Positions 16,333-25,601 of a DNA stretch of 64,000 bases are shown in pieces. Under the pieces are notes generated by a model. That model did no database searches. It was given only the letters and a program-made list of their open reading frames with translations, and was not told where the DNA came from. Source of the DNA: UBA9659 sp965208605 (GTDB lineage: Bacteria > Pseudomonadota > Gammaproteobacteria > Pseudomonadales > Azotimanducaceae); NCBI GenBank assembly GCA_965208605.1, contig OZ242345.1, positions 2,480,001 to 2,544,000 on the forward strand. Direction: 5' to 3'. The first letter of the stretch is position 1. Every line of letters begins with the position of its first letter. A program made the position numbers and the translations under genes.

Positions 16333-17502
16333 ATGACATCAACCGAATATTTAAATCCATTTACTCCGGGCTTTGGACATATTCCGCCTTATCTGGCGGG
16401 CCGAGCAGATGAGCAAGATGTGTTTAGAAATAATTTGGCAACCATATCTGCTGGTAAATCACCTCCGGCCGCAACAGTTTTGTATGGTCCCCGAGGGATG
16501 GGTAAAACTGTATTGTTGAGTTGGTTTGAAAATGAAGTTGAGAAGGGCAGGGCAAAGAAGAATAAAATACGTGTGGTTTGGGTGACTCCTGATAAGTTAA
16601 GATCGCCAGTTGATCTGTGGAACTCTTTGTTGCCGCCTCCGCATTGGTTAAAGACTCTCTGGCCTAAGAAGTTTAATGCTGGCATTAATGTCGAAGGATT
16701 AACCGCTACTGCTGATTGGGGGAAAGATGAATTAGCTGATCAACGATTTGAAAATACTTTAATTCGTAAAGGTAAAAAATGTTCATTAATATTGTTAATG
16801 GATGAAGCGCATAAAATGGATACTGGTTTGTGTAATAATTTATTAAACCTCTATCAAAGGGTTAGTAAGAAAACACCTTTTATGTTGGTTTTGGCGGGCA
16901 CTCCTGGGTTGCGACATTTTCTATCGGGAGCAAACGCTACCTTTGTTGAGCGATCAGAAATGATTGGTCTTGGGCGTTTGGATGAACAATCTTCAGCGGA
17001 TGCTATAAGTAAACCGTTTGAGGAACAGGGCATACAAATAACTGAAGATGCCTTGTCTATTATCGTTGAGGATAGTCAATGCTACCCTTACTTTTTACAA
17101 GTATGGGGCAAATCTATTTGGATGGAAGCAAACAAAAAAAATTTGACGGGCATAACTGAGAAACAAGTTGCGGTTGTAAAACCAAATATTACCATTATAA
17201 AAAAGGACTTTTATAATGAACGTAGGGATAAATTAAAACAACTTAGGTTGCAGTCAACGGCTATTGCTATTGCACAAGCATTTCAAGATACAAAAGCAAT
17301 GCCAGATGATGCAATTATGGAAGTTATTACAGATAATTTATCGGTTGATACATTGAATACACAGTCAGATATTGAACGCTTACAAACATTTGTTGATCAA
17401 GATTTTATTTGGCGACCACTGGGGTCGGCTTTCTATGAACCTGGTATTCCCAGTTTCATGACTTATATGCTGAATCAGCCGCCGCCTGTTAAGGCAAAAT
17501 AA
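16333..17502 (+). CDS. AAA ATPase, cassette copy 1
   Basis: A 389-aa ATP-binding protein of the ORC/STAND-like AAA_16 type. Walker A is YGPRGMGKT (51-59), Walker B LILLMDEAHKM (~157), sensor LVLAGTPG (~185). The C-terminal third is probably a winged-helix region. A paralogue lies at 33110-34285; from SADAISKPFEEQGIQ on, the two proteins are nearly identical, while the N-terminal halves differ more. AT-rich. The stop is followed by about 30 bp also found after the paralogue. The downstream gene is a two-DTG aspartic protease. Function unknown; ATPases of this kind often regulate a toxin, nuclease or protease partner. Confidence 0.85.
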   Translation: MTSTEYLNPFTPGFGHIPPYLAGRADEQDVFRNNLATISAGKSPPAATVLYGPRGMGKTVLLSWFENEVEKGRAKKNKIRVVWVTPDKLRSPVDLWNSLLPPPHWLKTLWPKKFNAGINVEGLTATADWGKDELADQRFENTLIRKGKKCSLILLMDEAHKMDTGLCNNLLNLYQRVSKKTPFMLVLAGTPGLRHFLSGANATFVERSEMIGLGRLDEQSSADAISKPFEEQGIQITEDALSIIVEDSQCYPYFLQVWGKSIWMEANKKNLTGITEKQVAVVKPNITIIKKDFYNERRDKLKQLRLQSTAIAIAQAFQDTKAMPDDAIMEVITDNLSVDTLNTQSDIERLQTFVDQDFIWRPLGSAFYEPGIPSFMTYMLNQPPPVKAK

Positions 17503-17557
17503 AACCAACGCAGATGAGTCATGCTTGCCCCCTTGCCGTCACTTTCATTCCAGCCCA

Positions 17558-18238
17558 ATGACTTTGCGAATTGAAGTTCCTTTGACCCGGCATAAAGGGC
17601 ACATTTTCATCACTCTTGATGGGTGGGACTGGTTGCTTGATACCGGCGCACCAGCAAGTTTTGGCAAGGTTGGTTCCTTTTGTATCGGGGACTCTGATTT
17701 TACTGTGCCAGATAGTGGTATGGGATTAGATGCTGAGCAATTATCCGAGTTTGTGCATCATCCCACTGCGGGGATTATTGGTGTGGATGTCCTCAATAGA
17801 TTTAACGCAGTCATTGATCTAAAAAATGAACGCATTTTATTTTCAATAGAAGCGGTGCCTCTTGATGGGACCCTCGTGGAAATAGAAGAATTCATGGGCA
17901 TTCCGATTGTTCCTGTAAGGATAGGCGGATGTGACCGGCGAATGTACTTTGACACTGGCGCGCAAGTATCATATTTCCAGAATGAACTGTTGGATACCTT
18001 CCCAGTAGCAGGCGCATTTTCTGACTTCTATCCTGGTTATGGAGAGTTTCAAACAGAAACGTATAGGGTTGATGCTGTAATTGGAAAGCAGACCTATAAG
18101 TTACGTTGTGGTGCTCTTCCCAACGCACTTGAGGATCTGCTAAGGGCGACAGGTGCGGAAGGAATCATTGGCAATGAAATTTTGAATAATCAAATACTAG
18201 GTTATTTTCCCAAAAGTAAAAGGTTAGTGCTGGCATGA
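17558..18238 (+). CDS. Retropepsin-like aspartic protease with two DTG motifs
   Basis: A 226-aa protein with two retropepsin-like halves: WLLDTGAPASF (Asp28) and MYFDTGAQVSYF (Asp132). Each is preceded by a short beta-rich segment and followed by a GIIG-V or GIIGNEIL turn, as in the flap-and-helix layout of Asp_protease_2 domains. Two halves in one chain imply a pepsin-like pseudo-dimer. No signal peptide or membrane segment is seen, so the site of action is probably the cytoplasm. I start at the ATG at 17558; the frame is open from a TTG at 17525, inside sequence shared with the flank of the other AAA cassette. Confidence 0.75.
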   Translation: MTLRIEVPLTRHKGHIFITLDGWDWLLDTGAPASFGKVGSFCIGDSDFTVPDSGMGLDAEQLSEFVHHPTAGIIGVDVLNRFNAVIDLKNERILFSIEAVPLDGTLVEIEEFMGIPIVPVRIGGCDRRMYFDTGAQVSYFQNELLDTFPVAGAFSDFYPGYGEFQTETYRVDAVIGKQTYKLRCGALPNALEDLLRATGAEGIIGNEILNNQILGYFPKSKRLVLA

Positions 18239-18258
18239 CTACTTGGATCCAACTCTTT

Positions 18259-18370
18259 AGCCGTCAGGATCAAAGAAGGCGGGAATCCAGTGGCATAAGC
18301 CGTCCGAACCTGGCCGGACTCCTTCCCGGCGAAGCCGCACTGTTCAATATGAGAATGACGGCGCGGACTG
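18259..18370. repeat. REP-like element cluster (class 3)
   Basis: GCCGTCAGGATCAAAGAAGG-CGGGAATCCAG is a clean class 3 copy at 18260-18290. A degenerate half copy ending GAGAATGACGGCGCGG closes at about 18365, just before the stop of the helicase gene. Confidence 0.75.
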
Positions 18371-18390
18371 GATGGTAAAGACCCTACAGG

Positions 18391-21300
18391 TTACTGATCG
18401 GCCGTGACGTTATTCCGGACCTGCGCTATAAATTTGCTCCACACCGCATCCGAACCTGAAAACCATTGGTCGCTCCAGATGCGTTCAATGCGCCAGCCTT
18501 TATCCTCTAAAATTTTTTGACGCCATATATCATTTTCCCGCGCTCGCCAGCCAGAGTGATAGGTACGACCGTCGCACTCTACACCGCATAGATAGGTAGG
18601 ATCATCAGCATTATGTTTGACACCAATATCAATGCTAAAGCCACTTTGGCCCACTTGATAATCAACATGCAAGCCCTGTGCTTGCAAAAATTCACCCACT
18701 TGCCGTTCAAAATTATTTGCTGGTTCTCTGCTAGGTATTGCTGCGGCCATCGGGTTGATGTTTTGCAAAATCTTCCTTGCTCGAAGTTCATCACCATTGG
18801 AAACAGCCTGCGCATACTGTAAATATTTCCATAGATACCAGCGCTCTTTACCCGTTTGCGCATCACCCCCATCAGGACGCTCGCCTTCGTTGGATATGTT
18901 ATCTATATCTAATGAGGTGATAATTACCATGCAAGATTTTGCACGTGTAACAGCGACATTGAGTCGACGGCGCCCAAGTTCCTTGGTACTTAATGGTCCA
19001 AAATTAGGAGTCAGCTTGTCGTATGTTGTACCTAAAATAATAATGTCTCTCTCATCCCCCTGCACATGTTCAACGCTTCGCACAAAAAGCCCAACATCAT
19101 CTTTATCTTGCTTCAAGTCACGGAAGTGATTATAAATTTCACGGAAGTTTTCATCATCTTCATATTTTTTCGCCAATTCGTATTCAATTAAATCACGTTG
19201 TTTAACATTAAAAACAATGATACCCACTGAATAATTAGGATGGACCGCCCAAATTTCTTGTAGCACTTTAATAATGAAAGCAACTTCTGCTACATTTATT
19301 CCCTTTTCGAATGAACCACCGACCTGTGTAACACTAATTGCCCGGCCGCCATGAAAATTAAGTGAACTCTTGTTATAGGGCGCGGCTTGCAATTTTCCTT
19401 TATAGAAGGCGTGATTGGAGAAGGCGATTAGCTCCGCTGAGCGAGAACGATAATGCACCCCTAGTGAGCTTTTCGTATTTTCCGTATTAGTGCATGGTTT
19501 TATTGCTTCCAGCAGTTCATAGGGAAGATCCAGAGAAACTTCTCGCTGGTCATCGTCATCATCCATGTCATCATCGGCGAGCGCGAAAAAATTGCTCGGC
19601 GGCATTTGATGCTCATCTCCTGAAATAACGGCATGCTTAGATCGGTAGAGCAACGGCATCGCATCTGCGGTAAACAGCTGCGAAGCCTCGTCAATGATAA
19701 GCAAATCAATACTGCCTAAATCTAGCGGCATGATTTCACTCACTGAGCCAGGATTAGTGAGCAACACAGGAAATACTTCCCATATTGATTTCCCTGCTCC
19801 TGTTTTGTAGTGATAAAGTTCGCGCAATGTAGTCGCAGGCTTTTTACCCTTTTTTAGTCGCAAGTGATCATTTAGATACAGTTCATCTCGTATACCTTGC
19901 CTTTGGTCATGGGTTTGAATCAACTGCTCCACATTTGCTTCTTTCTTGCTAGTTATTGCCTCCGCTAAGCGATTTTTTGCTTGATTATATTCTCCTATTG
20001 CTGGCCCAGGGGGCAAGTTTGACCAACCTGCTCTACATATAGATGCCTCAACGATTTCGCGCCAATGTTCAGGCTTCTCTGTATAGGTATGAGCAAGCGC
20101 GTGGATAACGTTATTGTTTTTAATCGCGCTTTTTATGCCCACTATGTCAGGAATATCTGCGATGGTGCTTCTGTATTTACTGTATGTTGCCATAGCCTCT
20201 TCTTGCTGATGGAGAAGTTCCCATAGCGGCGGGCAAGGCTGTAAGTTTGCAAGATTAAACGCGGCTCGTGTTGTTTTCACAATCTCAGATAAAGAAGCTA
20301 GTGTGTCCCGTCGTGTCACCTTAGTTACTTGCGAATAGTATCTATTAACTAATGGATGCGTAACGAAGGGCAGTAGAACTTCTGAAGGTAGGTCTTGGGA
20401 ATGTAATGATGCGATCTTCTCAATAATATGGTCAAAATAGGCTTGCAATGCAGGTGCTTGTTCATTTTCCCACCCAGTGCTTATACCTGCCCACAAATGA
20501 TTGGGATAATCATGAGTGCGCCATTTTTCAGCAATATCTTTAACTTTATCTAATAAGGCTTGCTCGTTGGGATTGGATTCTAGCCATCTTTCAATAGTTT
20601 GAATAAATGTTTTATTAAGTGGTAGGTTTGCATCAAAACCCATGTTGCGTTTGACAGCATCAATTTTTGCTAAAAAATGTCCACGCGTTTTATCTGCAAA
20701 GTATGGAGTTCGAGAAAATGAATTTCTTCGTGCATTGCAAATTTCTTCATTGCTTTCAATAGCAGCACAAACGGCATCTCTAGCATGTTCTGGATTACCT
20801 GTATCTGGAAAGTCAAGGTCCCGCGCCTTTCTAATTATCGCACTACGGTTTTCCTTTGGTGATGTGATTTGCGCTACCAGTTCTCCTAACCCAGCGCTAT
20901 CCAGACGTTTACGCACCACATCCAAAGCAGCAGTATGGTGACACACCACTGCAATTTTCTTTTTTTGTCGCAACGCATTTGCCACGATATTAACAATAGT
21001 TTGGGACTTGCCTGTGCCTGGCGGACCCTCTAATCGTATGATTGGTGGGCTATCACGACCTGATTGCCACACTGCTGTTTCCTGTGTTGGATCTGATTCT
21101 TCCACTAACCACTGGTCGCTTTCATTCGGTGTTGGGGCATCGGTGGGTTCGGTATTGGTAATATTTTTGAATATAGATGACAATAATCCTAGGTCTTCAT
21201 TTTCTCCTGCCTTCTTCTCTAATTTTTCTAAATCTCGAAACAATGATAAATAGTTAAAATGTGCGTTGCCTAATACCGCAACAGGGATAAGAGCTGGCTG

Positions 21301-21996
21301 GTCTGTGAATGATAGATTGCTATAGCTTTGTATGTTGCCTGTCAAACTAGTTATATTTTCTATGTTTTGATTATTCTCACCTAACCATGCTTTGATTGCC
21401 TCGGCTTTATCAGAAGCGGTGTTACCTTCCTGCATGGTTGCTAAAATTTCTTCCTCGTTGGGTAACTGGATTTCAGATTTTTTGGCTTTTAAGTATTCAT
21501 CGAGAATAAAGTTCAATTCACATTCACTTTTCTCATCATCCCTTACCAAACTAAAACTGGTGTGTCCTTTGTTGACATCAGAAATTTTAATACGCCATAA
21601 AAACAAGGGTGCAAACAAAGGGTTAGTACCGCCTATCATATTGGCTGGAACATGTAGAAATGGCCAGGCTAATACTAACGTCCATTGCCCGACAGTGCGC
21701 TTGTTGTCCTTAGCGGTGTTCTTCAGTTTATTTAGCTGAGTCGGGATACCAGCGCCTTGAACTATATTTGATTTGACACTCTTCTCTTTGAATATTCGCT
21801 GCAAAAATTCATCTGGGCTCTTGCAGTTTTTATCTTCATCGTGCCAGAAACCTGGCTCTGGAAAAATATCGCATATATCCAGTTGTCTGTTGGTTTTTGT
21901 TGGCTTAAAGCGTAGCAGGGAGTTCCTGCTGACTAAGCGGCGTACTAGATATTCCCGATGAAATTTTATGATGCTGGCAGACATTATTACTGTCAC
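18391..21996 (-). CDS. SF1 helicase with C-terminal restriction-endonuclease-like domain
   Basis: A 1201-aa protein of the DUF4011/DUF3320-like SF1 helicase group. Walker A is LEGPPGTGKSQ (~325), Walker B LLIIDEASQLF (~768), then ISGDEHQMPPS, GVHYRSRS, and RRLNVAVTRAK near 1030. The last ~110 residues form an MTES-type endonuclease-like domain: SIDIGV...CGVECDGRTYH, ARENDIWRQ, LEDKGWRIERIWS. Such proteins are large, usually accessory, and several related ones act in phage defence; a defence role here is inferred. The GTG start at 21996 overlaps the stop of the upstream small membrane protein gene (GTGA), so translation is probably coupled. An ATG at 21984 is the alternative. Confidence 0.88.
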   Translation of the reverse strand: MTVIMSASIIKFHREYLVRRLVSRNSLLRFKPTKTNRQLDICDIFPEPGFWHDEDKNCKSPDEFLQRIFKEKSVKSNIVQGAGIPTQLNKLKNTAKDNKRTVGQWTLVLAWPFLHVPANMIGGTNPLFAPLFLWRIKISDVNKGHTSFSLVRDDEKSECELNFILDEYLKAKKSEIQLPNEEEILATMQEGNTASDKAEAIKAWLGENNQNIENITSLTGNIQSYSNLSFTDQPALIPVAVLGNAHFNYLSLFRDLEKLEKKAGENEDLGLLSSIFKNITNTEPTDAPTPNESDQWLVEESDPTQETAVWQSGRDSPPIIRLEGPPGTGKSQTIVNIVANALRQKKKIAVVCHHTAALDVVRKRLDSAGLGELVAQITSPKENRSAIIRKARDLDFPDTGNPEHARDAVCAAIESNEEICNARRNSFSRTPYFADKTRGHFLAKIDAVKRNMGFDANLPLNKTFIQTIERWLESNPNEQALLDKVKDIAEKWRTHDYPNHLWAGISTGWENEQAPALQAYFDHIIEKIASLHSQDLPSEVLLPFVTHPLVNRYYSQVTKVTRRDTLASLSEIVKTTRAAFNLANLQPCPPLWELLHQQEEAMATYSKYRSTIADIPDIVGIKSAIKNNNVIHALAHTYTEKPEHWREIVEASICRAGWSNLPPGPAIGEYNQAKNRLAEAITSKKEANVEQLIQTHDQRQGIRDELYLNDHLRLKKGKKPATTLRELYHYKTGAGKSIWEVFPVLLTNPGSVSEIMPLDLGSIDLLIIDEASQLFTADAMPLLYRSKHAVISGDEHQMPPSNFFALADDDMDDDDDQREVSLDLPYELLEAIKPCTNTENTKSSLGVHYRSRSAELIAFSNHAFYKGKLQAAPYNKSSLNFHGGRAISVTQVGGSFEKGINVAEVAFIIKVLQEIWAVHPNYSVGIIVFNVKQRDLIEYELAKKYEDDENFREIYNHFRDLKQDKDDVGLFVRSVEHVQGDERDIIILGTTYDKLTPNFGPLSTKELGRRRLNVAVTRAKSCMVIITSLDIDNISNEGERPDGGDAQTGKERWYLWKYLQYAQAVSNGDELRARKILQNINPMAAAIPSREPANNFERQVGEFLQAQGLHVDYQVGQSGFSIDIGVKHNADDPTYLCGVECDGRTYHSGWRARENDIWRQKILEDKGWRIERIWSDQWFSGSDAVWSKFIAQVRNNVTADQ

Positions 21997-22214
21997 ATTA
22001 GGGGAATGAGAAAAACAACGGCAACTTCCACCGCTATCACAGTTGCCACCACCACACCGAGGATAATGAACATTCTTTTTTGTGCATTTTTTTCTTGTCT
22101 CTCAAACGATTCCAGCAGAGAAAGTAAAACGGTTGGTAGCACGGCATCATCGTTGTTATCGCTGTTATCGCGGTAACCTCTTAGTGCTTTCTTCATTTCA
22201 TCATTAGTCATCAT
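21993..22214 (-). CDS. Small single-pass membrane protein coupled to the helicase gene
   Basis: A 73-aa protein: an acidic/polar N-terminal half that could form a short coiled coil (LLSLLESFERQEKNAQ), then one membrane segment near the C-terminus (MFIILGVVVATVIAVEVAVVFLIP). AAGGAG precedes the double ATG (22214/22211). Its stop TGA shares bases with the GTG start of the helicase gene, so the two form a two-gene operon. No family recognised. The pairing suggests that it tethers or senses for the helicase-nuclease. Confidence 0.7.
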   Translation of the reverse strand: MMTNDEMKKALRGYRDNSDNNDDAVLPTVLLSLLESFERQEKNAQKRMFIILGVVVATVIAVEVAVVFLIPLM

Positions 22215-22314
22215 GAATCTCCTTAAATGATATAGATTAAAATACGGCTGAGCTTAAAGGTCAAACGAAGGTAATTGGATGCGGGAGGGTGGTGCCGGTC
22301 AGGTAGCGTCATTT

Positions 22315-22496
22315 GTTCCTCTGGTTCCCCGCCTGGCTTTGATGATGACGGGGACGCGGCGTCCCCGCGCTCGCTGGCGGCTTACGGCGCCCCGCGCCGT
22401 CATTCTCGAGCTTGCTCGGGAATCCAGAGGAACAGAGGCAATACCGCTCGTCCTCTGGATTCCCGCCTGGCGGCGAGAATGACAGCAAATCCAAAC
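22315..22496. repeat. REP-like element cluster (class 1)
   Basis: An inverted GCGGCTTACGGCGCCCCGCGCCG motif, a clean class 1 hairpin at 22400-22422 (ATTCTCGAGC-TT-GCTCGGGAAT) with AATCCAGAGGAAC, then a third shell variant (CTGGATTCCCGCCTGGCGGCGAGAATGACGG). It ends two to five bases before the stop codon of the hydratase gene. Confidence 0.8.
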
Positions 22497-22500
22497 TGCG

Positions 22501-23292
22501 TCACTCTCCGATGAACTTGCCTGGACGTTTCTCCCCGACCGACTGGACGCCTTCCTGATAATCTTTGGTCTGCTGTAGCCAAAGCTGTTCCCTGCCTTCT
22601 ATATCTGTTGCTGCCTGCACTGCCTCGGCGAGCCCCGGACGTATTTGCTCGCGCATGGAAACCAAAGCAAGGGGTGCATTGGCTGCTATTTCCTGTGCCA
22701 GCTCCAGGGCTGCCGAACGTACCTTTTCAGTGTCGGTATAGATGTCGCCTAGCCCCCAGTCTGCTGCGGTCTCGCCATTGATCCGGCGACCAGTGAGGAA
22801 AAGAAGCTGAGCCTTCTGTATACCGATCAGCCGTGGCAGGGTATGCGTCAACCCAAAGCCGGGCGTGAAGCCGAGTTTGACAAAATTGGCAGTCATCCGT
22901 GTATGGGGGCAAACGACGCGGAAATCCGCCATCAGCGCCAGGCCAAAGCCGCCACCCACCGCAGCACCCTGTATCGCCGCAACCAGAGGTGTTTTGCAAT
23001 GGAAGAGGCGGACGGCTTCCACATAGATGGGGTTGCGTTTTTCTGAGGTGCGGGTGTTCAGTTCCGCTAGGGTTGCCGAGGCATCAAGGTTGGCACCGGC
23101 GCAGAAGTGCTTGCCTTCGGAGCAGAGAAGGATAGCCCGAGTCTCTAAATCCTTATCAAGGTCTTCAAAACAATCCGCCAGGTCTTTGATGAGTTGCCGA
23201 TCAAAGAAATTGTTTGGTCCCCGCTGGATTTCACACTGGGTAACATGCCCCTCCTGCCGGGTGACGGCAACATCTCCATACCGGTCTTTCAT
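22501..23292 (-). CDS. Enoyl-CoA hydratase/isomerase family protein
   Basis: A 263-aa crotonase-fold protein. The oxyanion-hole segments are SEGKHFCAGANL (~63) and AIQGAAVGGGFGLALMADFR (~108). The position of the catalytic Glu in classical hydratases falls in FVKLGFTPGFGL, where no Glu is seen, so isomerase or another CoA chemistry is possible. It follows the MFE-2-like SDR gene by about 27 bp on the same strand, consistent with one operon for beta-oxidation of a branched or ring-derived acyl-CoA. Confidence 0.88.
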   Translation of the reverse strand: MKDRYGDVAVTRQEGHVTQCEIQRGPNNFFDRQLIKDLADCFEDLDKDLETRAILLCSEGKHFCAGANLDASATLAELNTRTSEKRNPIYVEAVRLFHCKTPLVAAIQGAAVGGGFGLALMADFRVVCPHTRMTANFVKLGFTPGFGLTHTLPRLIGIQKAQLLFLTGRRINGETAADWGLGDIYTDTEKVRSAALELAQEIAANAPLALVSMREQIRPGLAEAVQAATDIEGREQLWLQQTKDYQEGVQSVGEKRPGKFIGE

Positions 23293-23319
23293 CTGCAGCT
23301 ATCCCCGCCGTGCCGCTGA

Positions 23320-24210
23320 CTATACAAAAGGTCTCTTGGTGGGCTGAATGCCCTTGGGCCAGTACTCAAAATTTTCGGCCACCTTGGCGCCGATTTCGGC
23401 AACCGTCCAGGCTTCGTCCGTGTTGTCCTTGACGCAGACTTCCTGAGCTTGCCATGACAATAGCTGCACACTGTTACCCGATACCAGGAACTGCCGTCCG
23501 GTCACCTCCTTGGCTTCATCACTACCCAGCCAGACCACCAGCGGCGAGACCTTATCCGGGGACAACAACTCTTCCATATTCTGACCTTCAGGGAAGATAT
23601 CCTCCGTCAAGCGGGACCAAGCTGCTGGTGCCAGGGTGTTGACGCGGATGTTGTATTTTAGACCTTCTTGAAACAAGCATCGGGCAAAACCAGCGATCCC
23701 GGCCTTGGCGGCACCGTAGTTGGTTTGACCAAAATTGCCCAGCAAGCCAGATGTAGATGAGGTAACGACAATACTGCCGCCGGTATTCTGCTCCAGCATT
23801 TGATGATAGGCCGCTTTCACCGTCAGGTAGGTGCCACGGAGATGAACATCAATGACGAGGTCCCACATGTCGTTGTCCATCTTTTTGAACGACTTGTCTC
23901 TCAGTATGCCCGCGTTGGCGATGAGGAAGTCCAACTTGCCGAAATTGCTCACGGCAACCTGTACCATGGCCTTGGCGTCTTCTTCCTGTGCCACATTGCC
24001 GTAATCAGCGACTGCCTTGCCGCCCGCCGCCTTGATATTGTCAACAACCTCGTCGGCCATCTTCTTGCTACTACCAGAGCCGTCCCGGGCACCGCCCAGA
24101 TCATTGACGACAACTGCGGCGCCTTCCTTTGCTAGCAGCATGGCATGTGTTTCCCCTAAGCCACCGCCGGCACCAGTGACTAGCGCAACTTTTCCTTCTA
24201 ACAGACCCAT
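23320..24210 (-). CDS. SDR-family 3-hydroxyacyl-CoA dehydrogenase (MFE-2-like)
   Basis: A 296-aa short-chain dehydrogenase resembling the dehydrogenase domain of peroxisomal multifunctional enzyme 2 (HSD17B4). The NAD site is VTGAGGGLGETHA, followed by VVVNDLGGARDGSGS, a loop typical of that group, then NAGILRDKSF and the catalytic YGAAKAG with an upstream Ser in VVTSSTSG. The hydratase gene lies downstream in the same direction. Enzymes of this subgroup act on bulky acyl-CoAs, including steroid side chains. Confidence 0.9.
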   Translation of the reverse strand: MGLLEGKVALVTGAGGGLGETHAMLLAKEGAAVVVNDLGGARDGSGSSKKMADEVVDNIKAAGGKAVADYGNVAQEEDAKAMVQVAVSNFGKLDFLIANAGILRDKSFKKMDNDMWDLVIDVHLRGTYLTVKAAYHQMLEQNTGGSIVVTSSTSGLLGNFGQTNYGAAKAGIAGFARCLFQEGLKYNIRVNTLAPAAWSRLTEDIFPEGQNMEELLSPDKVSPLVVWLGSDEAKEVTGRQFLVSGNSVQLLSWQAQEVCVKDNTDEAWTVAEIGAKVAENFEYWPKGIQPTKRPFV

Positions 24211-24295
24211 AGTTTTGCTCCTAAAGATGGTGAAAAATGAGACGGGGAGTAGACCACATCCCCGTAGTTAAAACCAGATGATGAATGACATCACT

Positions 24296-24376
24296 TGTAT
24301 TCTTAATCACTTATCTTCTTAATCACTCACCTTCTTAATTGAGTCTTCTTAATTCACTGACCTTCTTAATCAGTTA
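24296..24376. repeat. Degenerate CTTCTTAATCACT tandem repeat
   Basis: About six drifting copies of a 13-17 bp unit (CTTCTTAATCACTCA) fill the divergent gap between the SDR and aminotransferase genes. Confidence 0.8.
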
Positions 24377-24406
24377 CCATCTCCCGGACATGCTCCAGTA
24401 TTAACA

Positions 24407-25582
24407 ATGAAAGCAATTCGCCACGACATAGCCAGATTACAACAAAACGGTATCACTGCTGTTGCCTTTCCCCGCATTGGTGACCCCAGTGTTATTCCGC
24501 TGTGGTTTGGTGAAGGCGACATCGTCACGCCGGACTTTATTCGGGAGGAAGCCAAGCAGGCGCTGGACGATGGCCAGACCTTCTATGTGCACACCAGAGG
24601 CAGCCAAGAACTGCGCCAGGCAATCAAAACCTATCTGGATAATTTATATGGTGTTGATATTAATCCGAGCCGAATTACCGTTCCCGGTTCTACCATGCTG
24701 GGCATTGCCATAGTGGTGCAAATGGCGTTGAGTCAGGATGATGAGGCACTGCTAGTCAGTCCCCAGTGGCCCAATATTGAACTTGCTTGTGCGGTGACCG
24801 GTGCCAAGCTCAACTTTGTGCGGCAGCGGGAAACCCCACAAGGCTGGCACCTGTCCGTTGATGAGATCATTGCCGCGGTAACGCCCAACACCAAGTTGAT
24901 TTTTGTCAACTCGCCCTGCAATCCGACCGGTTGGGTCATGCCTCAGGATGAGCAGCGCAAACTATTAGCCTATTGCCGTGACAATAATCTGCTGTTGTTA
25001 GCCGACGAGGTGTATCACCGGTTTCACTATGGCATGCACCATGCGCCATCTTTCATAGAGATAGCCCAGGATGATGATCCGATCGTCATTGTGAATGGCT
25101 TTTCCAAAAGTTGGGCAATGACCGGCTGGCGTGTAGGCTGGGTGGTTGCCCCGGCCGAACAGGCAACGCACTGGACACTCTTGTCGGAATGTTTTGCCAC
25201 CGGCGCAACCGTCTTTGCTCAGCCGGCCTGTATTGCCGCCTTGACGCAGGGAGAGCAGTTCGTCTCCCAGTTGGCAAAGCAATATGACCAGGGGCGGAGT
25301 CTGGTGATGGACCTTCTCGGCAACCATCCGGCTATTGAGATGCCACCGCCAGCGGGTGCCTTTTATGCCTTCCCGAAAATCAAAGGCATCCACTCCAGCC
25401 TCAAGTTTGCCCAACAATTATTAGCCGAGGAGGACGTTGGCGTGGCACCGGGATATACCTTTGGCCCGGATAATGAGCAGCACATCCGAATTTGTTTTGC
25501 CCTGAGCCTTGAGCGGTTGGAGGAAGGGCTGAAAAGAATCGTGAAATTCATTGACCGAGGCTCGTATGCGGCAGTTAAGTGA
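24407..25582 (+). CDS. Class I/II pyridoxal-phosphate aminotransferase
   Basis: A 391-aa fold-type I aminotransferase. SPCNPTGWVM gives the Asn that contacts PLP, LLADEVYHRF the Asp and Tyr, GFSKSWAMTGWRVGW the Schiff-base Lys, and RICFALS the carboxylate-binding Arg near the C-terminus. The family transfers amino groups between amino acids and 2-oxo acids in the cytoplasm; the particular substrate (aspartate or aromatic) cannot be read. No ribosome site is obvious. The next gene starts 20 bp after its stop. Confidence 0.9.
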   Translation: MKAIRHDIARLQQNGITAVAFPRIGDPSVIPLWFGEGDIVTPDFIREEAKQALDDGQTFYVHTRGSQELRQAIKTYLDNLYGVDINPSRITVPGSTMLGIAIVVQMALSQDDEALLVSPQWPNIELACAVTGAKLNFVRQRETPQGWHLSVDEIIAAVTPNTKLIFVNSPCNPTGWVMPQDEQRKLLAYCRDNNLLLLADEVYHRFHYGMHHAPSFIEIAQDDDPIVIVNGFSKSWAMTGWRVGWVVAPAEQATHWTLLSECFATGATVFAQPACIAALTQGEQFVSQLAKQYDQGRSLVMDLLGNHPAIEMPPPAGAFYAFPKIKGIHSSLKFAQQLLAEEDVGVAPGYTFGPDNEQHIRICFALSLERLEEGLKRIVKFIDRGSYAAVK

Positions 25583-25601
25583 TTTTTGGCAGGGGTAGGC
25601 A

